From positions 62,001-126,000 of the forward strand of contig JAPXFQ010000774.1 of NCBI GenBank assembly GCA_028564705.1: a stretch of DNA of 64,000 nt, written 5' to 3'. This document shows, piece after piece, positions 9,791-20,745 of this stretch. The notes beneath the pieces were generated by a model that searched no databases, had not been told where the DNA came from, and saw only the letters and a program-made list of their open reading frames with translations. The position numbers and the translations under genes are program-made. The DNA comes from Apricaphanius iberus. Its lineage: Eukaryota; Chordata; Actinopteri; Cyprinodontiformes; Aphaniidae. Position 1 is the stretch's first letter. Every line of letters begins with the position of its first letter.

Positions 9791-11396
9791 ATTCAATTCA
9801 ATTCAGTTTATTTATATAGCGCCGTTTCACAACAGATGTCATCTCAAGGCACTTTACAAGAAGAGTTATTACAATACAATGTTTAATTTAGAAATTAGAG
9901 AACCACAGAAGATTGTGTCGTGGAATTCTCAGCAATCCCTCACACTGAGCAAGCACGAAGCGACAGTGGAAAGGAAAAACTCCCTTTTAACAGGAAGAAA
10001 CCTCCGGCAGAACCAGGCTCAGCACAAGCGGTCATCTGCCGAGACCGTCTGTGGTTTGGAGACTACAGAACAGAGACACAGAACAGAGACACAGAAAGAA
10101 CAACACAGCTGATGCAGAAGTTTGTTGCAGGACGTGGAGAACTTTCCGTCACTGCAATCCCATCTTAGTCAGGGTCGTCAAGCAGGGCGGGTCAGGAGCA
10201 CCTACTGTAGGAAGAGACTAAGAGAAAACAGGTTAGCGCTTGAATTGACAGCACATCATGCAGTTGGGGAGAAGTAGGAGAGAAAGTAGGAACAGACCCT
10301 AATAATGTCCTCCAACAGCCTAGCCTAAAGCAGCATAGCTACTAACATTAACCTGTCTCCTAGCTACTAGGAGACCTAGCTACTAACACTTTCTACCTGG
10401 CTTACATTAACCTATCTCTACCTAGCTACTCTACCTCTTCCTATCTCTTCCTAGCTTTTGATACTCTACCTGACTACTAACATTAACCTGTCTCCTAGCT
10501 ACTAGGAGACCTAGCTACTAACACTCTCTACTTGGCTTACATTAATCTATCTCTACGTAGCTACTCTACCTCTTCATATCCCTTCCTAGCTTTTGACACT
10601 CTACCTAGCTACTAACATTAACCTATCTCTTCCTAGCTACCTGTCTAACTGTCTCTAAAACCTATTAACATATCTCTAACTGTAAGCTTTGTCAAAGAGG
10701 AAAGTTTTAAGCCTAGTTTTAAAGATATACAAATTGTCTGCTTCACGAACCAACCCTGGGAGCCTGTTCCATAGGAGGGGAGCCTGATAGCTGAAAGATC
10801 TGCCACCCATTCTACTCTTAGAAATCCTAGGAACTACCAGTAAACCTGCAGTCTGAGAGCGAAGGGCCCTGTTAGGAACATATGGAAAAATCAGATATCT
10901 TATGTTCAATGGAGCTTGATTATTAAGGGCTTTATATGTGACGAGGATCTTGAAATCTATTCTGGATTTAACAGGGAGCCAATGGAGAGAAGACAAAACA
11001 GAAGAAATGTGATCTTTCTTTTGTAATATTTATCAGAACTGTTGCTGCAGCATTTTGGATCAACTGAAGACTTTTAATTGCATTTTGTGGACTTCGTGAT
11101 AATAACAAAATTACAGTAGTCCAGCCTTGAAGTAACAAATGCATGTACTAGTTTTCCTGCATCTCTCCCGGACAGGATGTTTCTAATTTTAGCAATATTC
11201 CGGAGGTGAAAGAAAGAAATCTTAGAAACCTTTTTAATATAGGATTTAAATGTCATGTCTTGGTCAAAAATTACACAGAGGTTCTTTACATTATTACCAG
11301 AGGCCAGTTTAATGCCATCCAGATGAAGTGATTGACTTGGTAGTTTCCTTTTTAAAGCTTCTGGTCCAGAGACAACAACTTCTGTCTTGTCTGAAT
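9789..11396 (-). mobile_element. L2/CR1-like LINE, 5'-truncated copy 1
   Basis: The minus strand reads SSLHWLPVKSRIDFKILV, then RALRSQTAGLLVVPRISKSR, ending LKTFLFDKAYS just before a stop at about 10678. This is the C-terminal end of the reverse-transcriptase ORF, the same as in copies at 31395-33275 and 38845-40796. The 3' UTR follows (10675-9790) and ends in a GAATT-rich tail. The 3' UTR carries a 135-bp tandem duplication (units at 10341, 10476 and 10611). Further upstream, 11256-11074 encodes MTFKSYIKKVSKISFFHL. The copy stops abruptly at 11396, where a hAT element begins. Confidence 0.8.
10341..10675. repeat. 135-bp tandem repeat in the LINE 3' UTR
   Basis: The word ACTAACATTAACCTGTCTCC starts at 10341 and again at 10476. 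A third, partial unit begins at 10611 (ACTAACATTAACCT). Spacing is 135 bases both times. The other two long copies of this LINE in the window have one full period only, so the array length varies between copies. Confidence 0.8.
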
Positions 11397-12660
11397 TAGG
11401 GCTGGGACGACGCGTCGGCGTAATCGATTACCTCGACACGTAAACTACATAGACGCAAAAAATGTGCGTCGATGCGTCATCACTTTCAAAACAAACATGG
11501 CGGAAGCCAGTAGTTGCAGCATGAGTGAGTCAGTCGACTTAAAAATACCTCCATCCAAACTTGCAGTTCTAAGGTATGGAACTATTTTAAAATAAAGGCA
11601 GTGATTTTGTCATCTGCCGGCTTTGCAAAATGGAAACGGCTTATAAAACCACGATGGCTATGCACCAGCACCTCAAACAGCGACATCCAGGAGTAGTTCC
11701 AGCAAATGATTAAACACCGTTAGTTTTCAACTTTTTTACTAATGCTATGTATTTTACCCTATAAATCACATACACGAGCACACACACACACACACTCATA
11801 TACAGAAATTAACACTCAACCTCTTTAAAAGCAAAACTTATTTAAGCTTCCTAGCTGCGTCTGGTGTACGTTACTGCTATCTGCTTTGTTGGTTTTTATT
11901 TGTGACCCGTGTTGGCAGAATGAGTCGGAATTTGCACACACTGATTATGAGCAAAAGCCGAAAATGTCAGTGTTATTTGGTCGCGGTTTACATGTTTGTT
12001 AACAAAGGTAATGCACTATCTACGCGCTAAATGTAGCCGTTGTGGACATTAATACAACATTGTTTAAGCAAACGGACAACGAATTCTTGATTATCAGGTT
12101 TAATAATGCCTCATCCTGTTTGAATACTAGTTTTTACTTAATGCTCCTCCAGTTTGTTGGATTCAAAGTTGCCATCTAATAACTAGAAAAATGTGCAGCA
12201 TTTTATTGTAATGAACAACGCCTCTCTCCCTGTTTATCTTTTTCTTTTTTTTTTTTTGCAAAACTTGTTTTTGAAACAAGAGAAAATGCAGCAAAGTAAA
12301 TGTTTTTTGTGAATGAACAGCACTTTTTTGTTTTAAGTGAATGTTAAATTTTGTGTTATATTTTTTGGGTATTTTCTTTCCTTTTTTCATATGACTTGGT
12401 TGCACAACATTTAACTTCTGTTTAAATGTAACCTCTAATACTACAACTTTATTTTGAATTTTTTTTTTACAATTAAAATGTGTTCAAATGAAGAAATGTG
12501 TAATTTTCGTTGGAATACATAAATTAATAAATGTCAAATTTCTATACAAATTAAATAATGGGTAAATAATCGATAATCGAACTGAATAAACATCGAATTG
12601 AATTGAAAAATTAATCATTAGATTGATCGATGCATCGAAAAAATAATCACTAGATTAAAA
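11397..12660 (+). mobile_element. hAT transposon remnant with BED zinc finger
   Basis: It begins TAGGGCTGGGACGACG, a common hAT terminus, exactly where the minus-strand LINE is broken. About 200 bases in, the plus strand encodes [20 protein letters not shown] followed by [10 protein letters not shown]. That is a BED-type zinc finger (C-x2-C ... H-x4-H) used by hAT transposases for DNA binding. A stop follows soon after, and no RNase-H-like catalytic domain is present. The right portion is A+T-rich with ATCGATAATCGA-like words and a diverged end near 12660. The right boundary is not fixed. Confidence 0.62.
11776..11796. repeat. (CA)n microsatellite
   Basis: About ten CA units inside the hAT remnant. 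Confidence 0.9.
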
Positions 12661-14489
12661 AAAACGTCCTCACATAACTCCATTGTTGACATGTGGTTGT
12701 TTTCTCTCTCTCTCCTCTGCACATCTTGGCCCATTGACCTTGCGCGTGCACGGAAAACTAAGCGCGGCTTCAAGACCAATCAGAAAGGGAGGGCCCCTCT
12801 CTCTCTTTTTTCTTACAAAGTCCAGACTATCACTTTAGGAAGGAATTTTTCTCTTTAGCGTAAAAGACTGCAGGCTCTCAAAATATCCATCCTTATCAGT
12901 GGACCACTACCCCTGGGAGCTGATGAGCAGTTTAGTCAGCTATGAATGCTTCACAGATTCTTAAAGAGCTATTGCACTGACTGTTCAAATAATTATTTTA
13001 AAATTGGAGGTGGTGCAAATCATCGTCTCACATGCAATGAGTCTTATCTACACAAATTTGGGCTGAGATTAATGACCTCAAACAAGTTTTCATTTGGGAA
13101 CTACACATCTTTGGTTGTTGTTGCTAAACATAATATAACTCTCCCTAACATGAGATAACTGTCCTAGCTGACTATGACATAGAAGTCACAGAGATTACCA
13201 GAGAACAGACTCTTCCTGACTCCCAACCAGCTCAGAAGGGCACTATGGAAGATGTACAAGTAGAGAAAACTCCACCTGCACAAAAAGTATTCACATCAGT
13301 GATAAGAAAATCCTCTGCCTCTCAGTTTAGAGAAGTGCAAGAGCTGCTACCTGCTGCAGTTACAGTGGCAGGCCTCGCAAAGTCAGCTCCTAGAACAGGA
13401 GCAACAATAAGATGCACCTGATGCAGATAGAGGCGCTCAAAAATCAACTAGAAGACATGTAAATATATCAGGGAAATGGGACAGCAAGTTTCCTTCCCTC
13501 CCGAGGAACTGGACGGGGCGCAGCATCAACACAGGTAGACGTGGTTCTGATCACTTAGTGACTAGTGACAGATTAAAACATGTTGGAAATGACCGATGAA
13601 GGTAGGAAATTGTCGGCGAAGAATATAAAGTCCCATATAAAAAATCTTAAATAAGAGGTAGGCCTACTCCATCCGCCTCTGTCTCCCCTTGGATCAGATT
13701 ATGAATTAATAATTGTATTTAATAATGTGAATCCGACCTGCTGTATTTACCCTTGAAATTAGTTTAATTCAGGCTAGTTCATATTCAAAATGGCCAAGTG
13801 AATAGAGAATGGCAATAGATTTTAAATTAAGAGTAAAACGTTTTCTTCCTTAAATTAGTCAATCTTAAGGAGAATACAATTCATGTTTTTTTTCAGTTCT
13901 CAGACAATATGGGTTTGTTTCCTCTCTGCTCTAGAAACATTTGTTTCTTTAATATATATAATGTGCACTGTAATGCATCTTGATATGCTAAACAAATAAA
14001 TCAAATAAATGATTATGAGTAATAAATATATAATAAAATATGTATATTTTTTGAATGTTTACAATTTTTTTTATATAGAGATAAAAATATTTTGAGTGAT
14101 GATCAGGGGTGTGTCTAGAGAGCTTTTAAAGGGGGCCAGTTATGATCTCGGTCTGTCCCACCAAAATAAAAGCTGGACTGAAATAGGTGCGGGGCCTAGA
14201 ATGAGTGACAAACACCAGAGTCACAACATGGCGTCAGACAAAGATGTACTTCAACATAAATACATAAAACCCATAAATTAATTACTTATTTGTCTCTTCT
14301 CTCAATAAAAACATTATCTACAAAAATTTAATAAATCTAAATAGATTTAAAACTGGAAGCACATGAATACATTTGCTCCTTGGTTGCGGGGTGGGGGGAT
14401 GCTGATGAAACCTTGTCTAGGGTGCAAAATACCCCAGGTTTGAACCCATCCAAGCACTAAGTAAATGCATTGAGCAAATCAACAGATGG
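12661..14489. other. Intron sequence, unassigned
   Basis: Nothing recognisable at protein level. The part 12930-13450 contains several fairly long open stretches in different frames and a mixed base composition, which suggests a decayed mobile element I cannot name. From 13700 to 14100 it is strongly A+T-rich. No terminal repeats or second copies were spotted. Confidence 0.4.
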
Positions 14490-15240
14490 ATGTGTCATAA
14501 CTTTCCCTAACTGAATCAAACCAATACTGAAGTAGTTATCTTTGGACTTAATGAGGAACAATCTGGAGTCAACAGACATCTTATAGACAGCTTACAGTTA
14601 ATACAGGTAGAAACTACTGATCAGGACCGTAATCTATGTGTACTAATGGAGTTAGACCTGAGCCTCCATGGTCACATAAAGACAATAACAAGGTCAGCCG
14701 TCTATCACCTGAAGAGCATGTCTAGAATTAAAGGACTAATGACACACAGGACCTTGAAAAACTAAATGCGTTTATATTTAGCCAGATTGATTACTGCAAC
14801 AGGACAGGTTTTCCTAAATAGTCAATCAAACAGCTGCAGCTGATCCAGAACACTGCTCCTGGCATCCTCACTAGAACCAAGAAAGTAGAACCCATCACCC
14901 CTGTTCTAAAATCCTTCCACTGCCTCCCTGTAGCTCAGAGAGTAGACTTATAATACTCCTATTGGTTTATAAATCATTAAATGGTTTAGCACCAAAGTAT
15001 GTAGAAGACCTGTTGTCACTATACTAACCCACCAGAGCACTCCAACTCCAGGTCTTACTACTCTGGTTGACAAAACATCCCTAGATTCAGGACCAAACAT
15101 GGAGAAGCAGCTTTCAGTTTCTATGCTCCTCAAATCTGAAACAAACTTCCAGACAACTGTAAAGCTCTTGAATCGTTAAGCTGTTTGAATTCAAGGATAA
15201 AAGCCCATGTGTTTAGAGCTGACTTTGAGTAATGTTCTAA
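14490..15240 (+). mobile_element. L2-like LINE reverse-transcriptase C-terminal relic
   Basis: Translations give TEVVIFGLNEEQ, then ITRSAVYHLKSMSRIKGLMT, then the QLQLIQNTA-like block near 14830, then the terminal region near 15100-15200. These follow the order of the minus-strand copy at 46250-48355 (which reads ITRSAFYHMKNISRIKGLMS), so they belong to one family. Stops and frameshifts are frequent. Confidence 0.65.
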
Positions 15241-16317
15241 TATAACTGTGTGTGTTATGCTTGATTGTAGTGTTAGTTGTTTTATCTAATGTTGTATGCT
15301 ATGCTTTTCTTAATTTTTGTTGTTAATTGTTTCACTTAATTGCGGCTTTACTTTGTCTGATGTATTTTTTATGCTTTTCATGTTTTTAGGCTCTTATGTA
15401 GGTTGTTTTATTTATTCTTCTGTTATTTTTAAATGTATTTCTTTATTTTATACTTTTCCAAAGTGCTCTTTATACTTTCCATACTTTTATCATTTGCATT
15501 GTTTGTTTCTTTACCACCAAATCAGGAAAACCAACTTGAATTACATTGTTGTTGAACGTGTTGTATACAAATACAAATAAATTGGCCTTTCTGACCAATT
15601 GTATCACAGTTTTCGATGGAAACTCACATACCTATGTCAGCAGAGTTCTTCAGAGGATTGTGCGGTCTGCTGAGCCTCTCTCTGGCAAGCTTTTAGGACA
15701 TTCAGACTTCCCACTACATTTGTATAGTTTTAGATAGTGTAAAGACTGATTTATCTTCCCCCAATTTTAACCTAGTTGTTGTCCAGTCTGAGTGTGATGC
15801 TGTTGTGTGTGTTGTATGTTGCACCTTTGATCCAGGAGATGATGCCACTATCGTGCTTTACAATGGATGGATGGGTTTGTGGTGGTGTGCAGTGTCTTGT
15901 GGCTATCAAACATCTTGACTAATGCTCAAACAGCTCCCTTTTGAGCCCCTTTCAAAGAGGCTATGAAAAACAGTAAATTTCCGGACTTTGTCTTTTTGAC
16001 CTGCGAGTCTGAATACAAACTCTGTGCGGATAATCTTTACTGATTTACTATTACCTGATTTCCTAATAAAAAGACCAGACTTGCGGTAGAATGTTTGCAG
16101 TCAGAATATCAGGTAAACAAGGACAAGGGGGTTCGGGGGTGGGGGGACAGGGAAAGCTGTGAGTGCACACATTGATGACTTTATATATTGTACATAACAA
16201 AGAGTGCTTCATACTGTTTTCATTCACTTCTATTTTCTGCTCTGTCTCTTAATGTCTCTTAAGTGTATCAATGTGTGCAAAATTTCAAACATTACAAATG
16301 TAATGCTGAAAGGACAT
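15241..16317. other. Intron sequence, unassigned
   Basis: T-rich sequence after the LINE relic (15240-15600), then mixed sequence with no recognisable domain. A G-rich run (GGGGGTTCGGGGGTGGGGGG) is at 16127-16146. Confidence 0.45.
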
Positions 16318-16735
16318 AGAGTGGGGAGAACAAGTATTTGGTATACTGATGATTTTTGAAGTTTTCCCACTTACAAAGCATTTAGAGGTCTGTAGTTTGT
16401 ATCAACTGTGAGGGACAGAATCTAAAACAAAAATGACAGTGGATGTTTTTTTAAATAATTCATTTCCATTTTATTGCATGGCATGGGTATTTGATACATT
16501 ACACAAACACAACTCAAAATCTGGTACAGAAACCTTTGTTTGTAACTACAGAGATCAGATGCTTTCTGTAGTTCTTCACCAGGTTTGCACGAACTGCAGC
16601 AGGGATTTTGGCCTACTCCAGAGTTTTCAGGTTTCAGGGCTGTGGATGGGCAACACATTTAGTTTTTCAGCTCTCTCCAAAGATTTTCTATTGGATTCCA
16701 GTCTGGAGACTGGCTAGGCCACTCCAGGACCATGA
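16318..16735 (-). mobile_element. Tc1-like transposon end fragment
   Basis: It starts with GTGGGGAGAACAAGTATTTG (about 16321), the terminus of a frequent fish Tc1 family, and runs through TTTTCCCACTTACAAAGCAT. It enters the transposase-coding part read on the minus strand, up to GGCCACTCCAGGACCATGAG. It stops at about 16735, where gypsy LTR-like sequence begins. The part from this breakpoint onward is present in a separate copy at 40797-41880. Confidence 0.7.
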
Positions 16736-16946
16736 GATGCTTTGTACGGCGATACCATCCACTAGAGCGCAGTGGGGGTACAAGGAATGAGATCATCTGT
16801 ATCTATTTAAGTAGAGAGTGTATGTTTATTGGTGTGTGCACAGCTGATGAAACATGAGTAATAAAGAAACTTAACTGAAGAACCCAAGTCTTATTTTTAA
16901 CTGAAGAAACATTACATGGCACCAGAAGTGAGATTTTCTTTTTGCC

Positions 16947-17579
16947 ATGGATAGTGTGAAGCCACCAGAAGCTGTGAACTGGAATGAAAATGTGGACTGT
17001 GAATGGAGGTCGTTCAAACAACGCTTCTTCCTGTATATGCAGGCTGTCGGACTGGACGGCAAACCAGACATACGTAAGATTGCACTGCTGCTCACTATTG
17101 CCAGACCACAAGCCGTGGAAGTGTTTGATACGTTTGTCTTTGAAGAAGAAGAGGACAAAGATAAGTTTGACACAGTAGTAAAAAAGTTTGATGAGCACTG
17201 CTCCCCAAAGAAAAATTAGACGTTCGAGAGATACGTGTTTCGGGCACGTGTGCAACATCACGGTGAGGGCTTTGATGTATTTGTCAGAGATTTGAAGTTA
17301 AAAGCAAGAAACTGTAACTTTGGAGTGTTGCAAGATTCACTGATCAGGAATCAAGTAGTATTTGGAGTGATTGATAAAACAGTGAGAGAGAGACTATTAA
17401 GAAAAAGTGACCTCACTTTGAGCAAAGCTGCGGATGCTTGCCATGCAAGTGAAATAGCCCTGCAACATGTTAAGACTTTCATTGATGGGATAAGAGAGCA
17501 AGAGCATGATATTGCAGATGTGAACACTGTTTCATACAAGCAGAGGCAGAGACAAGATAACGATAAAACTAGTCAGTAA
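16947..17579 (+). pseudogene. Gypsy gag-like gene with one in-frame stop
   Basis: One reading frame runs from ATG at 16947 to TAA at 17577-17579, broken only by a TAG at 17217-17219. The N-terminal part reads MDSVKPPEAVNWNENVDCEW. The later part (FVRDLKLKARNCNFG, LLRKSDLTLSKAADACHASE) is the capsid-like region of K02A2.6-type gypsy gag proteins. Gag packages the element RNA. The zinc knuckle that should follow is in another frame. Confidence 0.7.
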
Positions 17580-17587
17580 TATTTAAC

Positions 17588-17700
17588 TGTAAAAGATGTG
17601 GCACTCGACATGCAAGAAAACAATGTCCAGCATTTGGCAAAGTGTGTGATAAATGCAAAGGACTAAATCACTTTGCAAAACAAGGTTTTTCTAAAAAAGA
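17588..17700 (+). pseudogene. Gypsy nucleocapsid zinc knuckles, frameshifted
   Basis: In the frame shifted from gag, the sequence reads CKRCGTRHARKQC, a C-x2-C-x4-H-x4-C knuckle. A second knuckle, CDKCKGLNHFAKQG, has lost its last Cys (Gly in its place). A frameshift near 17575 separates it from gag. A knuckle pair between gag and protease is normal for this group, but protease does not follow. Confidence 0.65.
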
Positions 17701-17779
17701 AACTAGAAAAGTGTGGTCCTGTGCACACGATGGAGGAGGCCTCTCTTAGTGAAGTTTTTTTTCATCGGCATGATGGAAT

Positions 17780-19132
17780 ATGAACAAGACATGTTGCAAG
17801 GTGAAAAACAGAGAAGAGAAATGAATAAAAAGGATAAATGGACACAAAGCAGCATAGACACTATTGTAAGTCAATACCCAGAGATTTTTAAGGGGTTTGG
17901 TGCCTTACCTGTCCTTACCTTATAAAATACAACTAAAGGAGGATGCAAAACCTGTTGTTCATGCTCCTAGGCGAGTTCCAGGCACACTGCAGGACAAACT
18001 GAAGCAGGAACTGGAAAGAATGTCTTCATTAGGAGTCATAAGGAAAGTGGAGGAACCCACAGAGTGGGTAAATTCAATGGTTTGTTTACTTAAGCCTAAT
18101 GGAGATCTAAGGATCTGTATGGATCCTAAAGATTTGAACAATAACATAAAGAGAGAACATAATCCGCTTTCTACCAGAGAAGAAATAATAAGTGAAATGG
18201 CTGGTGCCAAATATTTTACCAAATTGGATGCATCCCAGGGTTTTTGGCAGATCAAGTTACAAGAAGAGAGTGCTAAATATTGCACCTTTAATTCACCATA
18301 TGGGTGCTATTTGTTCCAAAGGATGCCATTTGGGATCACATCAGTTCCTGAAGTGTTCCACAGGACAAGGGAGCACATAATTGAAGGGATTGAAGGAGTA
18401 TGTGTGTATGTCGATGACATCATACTATGGGGAGAAACCTTGGAGCAGCACAATGAGAGACTCAGAAAAGTGCGACAGAGAATCCATAAAAATGGGCTGA
18501 AGCTGAACTATGCTAAATGCCAGTTTGGGGTAGAGGAAATCCTTTTTCTAGGAGATAAACTTTCTGGGGTAGGTGTCAAGCCAGATGAAAGTAAAATTAA
18601 AGCAATACTGGAGATGCCTTGTCCTAAAGATAATAAAGGAGTACTCAGGTCACTTGAAATAATTAATTTTGTTGAAAAATTCATTGCAAATATGTCTTCA
18701 GAAACTGTCCATCTGAGACAGTTGCTGCATGAGAAAAGAAAGTTTAAATGGACTGAAAAACATGAAGAATGGAAGCAACAAAAACACATTCTTACAACAG
18801 AACCAAGCATTGATGTTTTACGATCCAATAAAAAGAACAAAGATTTCTACAGATGCATCAGCTTAAGGGATTGGAGCTGTGTTGCTGCAGGCTGACAGAG
18901 AAAGTTGGAGACCAGTCGCCTATGTATCAAGGACAATGACTGCAGCTGAATGTCGCTATGCACAAATTGAGAAGGAGTGTTTGGGACTAGTATATGGATT
19001 TGAAAAATTCCGCTGCTATGTCTACGGTCTTCCAAAGTTTGTGGCAGAAAGTGACCATGAGCCTCTGATCGCAATAGTGAAGAAAAACCTCAGTGAGATG
19101 TCACCAAGAATTCAGAGGCTTGCTGACATCTA
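17780..19132 (+). pseudogene. Gypsy pol: reverse transcriptase and partial RNase H
   Basis: The frame at 17897-18895 reads LKEDAKPVVHAPRRVPGTLQ, then YFTKLDASQGFWQIKL (first catalytic Asp region), FQRMPFGITSVPEVFHR and CVYVDDIILWGETLEQHNER. The catalytic YVDD is intact at 18407-18418. A frameshift near 18880 moves to DRESWRPVAYVSRTMTAAEC and CRYAQIEKECLGLVYGFEKF (RNase H). Another near 17900 separates the N-terminal piece. The frame ends at 19131-19133 at the LINE junction. Protease and integrase are absent. Confidence 0.82.
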
Positions 19133-19149
19133 GTGACTTTTTATAGTTA

Positions 19150-20745
19150 CTGCAAAAATCAACTGGGATATATTGTAGATGGTGCCCTTTGGATGCGGGG
19201 ATGTAATTTGAAATACCGTCAAAGGAAAATGCAAGAAGCGATCGGAGCAGTGGAGGAATGTACCAATAACTGGTCGGTTAAAATGTCGTTGCCAAAGACT
19301 CAGGTTATTTGTTTTTCTAGAAGGCACAGAGAGATATCACTAAATTTATATGGGCAAAAATTAGAGCAAGTTAGCCTAGTGAGATTTTAGGGTAATGTGT
19401 TTGACATGGAAACAGCATATTGAATCTTTACTAAATAAATCTAAGAAAGTGAATAATTTGTTAAGACGCATCGCTGGTCAGAAATGGGGAGCTGCAAGGG
19501 GGGCAATGTTAAAAGTGTATTGGGCCCTTATGAGATCATCCTTGGATTATGGTTGTATAGGATATATGGCAGCTGCACAGACTCATCTGAAGAAGCTTGA
19601 CAGGGAGCAGGCACAAGGATTAAGGACATGTTGTGGAGCATTTAGGTCCTCTCCTGTAGATGCTCTTCAGGTAGAGGTGGGGGAGCTCGCTCTCCGATTA
19701 AGAAGAGTAAAGCTAATGCTTGCCTAGTGGATCAACCGGCACCAATCACCCTACAAAGGCAGTGTTGGTAGATTGCTGGGATTTGGTTTAACTCAGTTTA
19801 TGTATTGTCCTACTGTTCCATTCTCACCTGTCCCTCCATGGAGGTTTTCTGCTCCAGACGTAGATTTGTCTTTACAGCAGGCTTCAAGGAATAGAAGCAG
19901 CTGTACTCCCGAGTGGTTTGTGTTACAAGAGTTGTTTAACAGGTACAAAGAAGGTTTGGTTTCATACACAGATGGGTCTAAGTATCCTTGCAGTGGAAGG
20001 ACAGGTGCTGCAGTGAACATTCCAAGTTTTGGGATTGGGATTAAAAAGAGGTTGTTTGACTGTCTTGCTGTTTATACTGCTGAATTGGTAGCAATTGCGC
20101 TTGCACTGAATTGGATCCTTGATAACTGGGAAGAAAGGATGGAGAAGATGATTATTGCTTCAGACAGTCAAGCAGCTCTATTCAGCATTAAAACAGGGAA
20201 TTCATGTAGGATAGATCTGTTGAATAAAGTGTACTACCTTCTGTTAGAGTTAACTAACAAAAATATGAAGATTGTGTTCATTTGGGTTCCTGCCCACATT
20301 GGTGCGGATGGTAATGAAGAAGCCGATATTTTGGCTAAACAGGCGCTGAGATCAGAAGAGATAAATATTCATGTCCCAATTAGTCGAACAGAAGGGAAAT
20401 CACTCATTAATTCAAAAGTGTTACAATTGTGGCAGGAATGTTGGGACATTAGTGACACCAGGAGACATTAGTACAATATCCAAAAGAGAGTTGCATACAA
20501 GAGAGTTGTTGAAGGTAACCGTAGACAAGAGACTGTAATGTCTCGATTGAGGATTGGCCAAACAGGCCAACATTATTTGCTTATAAGAATTGGGAAACAT
20601 CAGTCGGGGTTATGTGATTATTGTGCTCAACATAAAACTGTAAAACATATTTTATTAGAGTGTCATCAATATGTGCAACATAGGAATGGGCTTAGTTCAG
20701 CTGTGGCAAAAGACAAACAAATCTAATAGAAAAAGAAGAAGAAGA
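19150..20745 (+). mobile_element. I/Nimb-like LINE 3' half with RNase H, 5'-truncated
   Basis: Begins inside the palm domain: GYIVDGALWMRGCNLKY, where the usual Y-A-D-D box reads YIVD, so one catalytic Asp is lost. It continues with SLPKTQVICFSRRHREI and LDREQAQGLRTCCGAF. The RNase H domain follows in the frame 19773-20471: SYTDGSKYPCSGRTGA, AVYTAELVAIALALNWI, IIASDSQAALFSIKTG and WVPAHIGADGNEEADILA, the four acidic blocks of RNase H. A C-terminal CDYCAQHKTVKHILLECH finger ends it. One frameshift (about 19390) and stops at 19725 and 20469 kill it. The tail is a GAA-rich run at 20728-20742. Confidence 0.8.

Larger units (their letters stand above)
16736..19132 (+). mobile_element. Gypsy-type LTR retrotransposon, 5' part, degenerate
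   Basis: The order is partial 5' LTR (about 16736-16914), a primer-binding-site-like TGGCACCAGAAGTGAGA right after the LTR end CA (about 16917), gag, zinc knuckle, a gap where protease should be, reverse transcriptase and the start of RNase H. The sequence is then replaced by a LINE. Integrase and the 3' LTR are missing. An AATAAA-like signal lies in the LTR at about 16860. Several stops and frameshifts make it inactive. K02A2.6-like (Mag-type) affinity is a guess. Confidence 0.78.
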
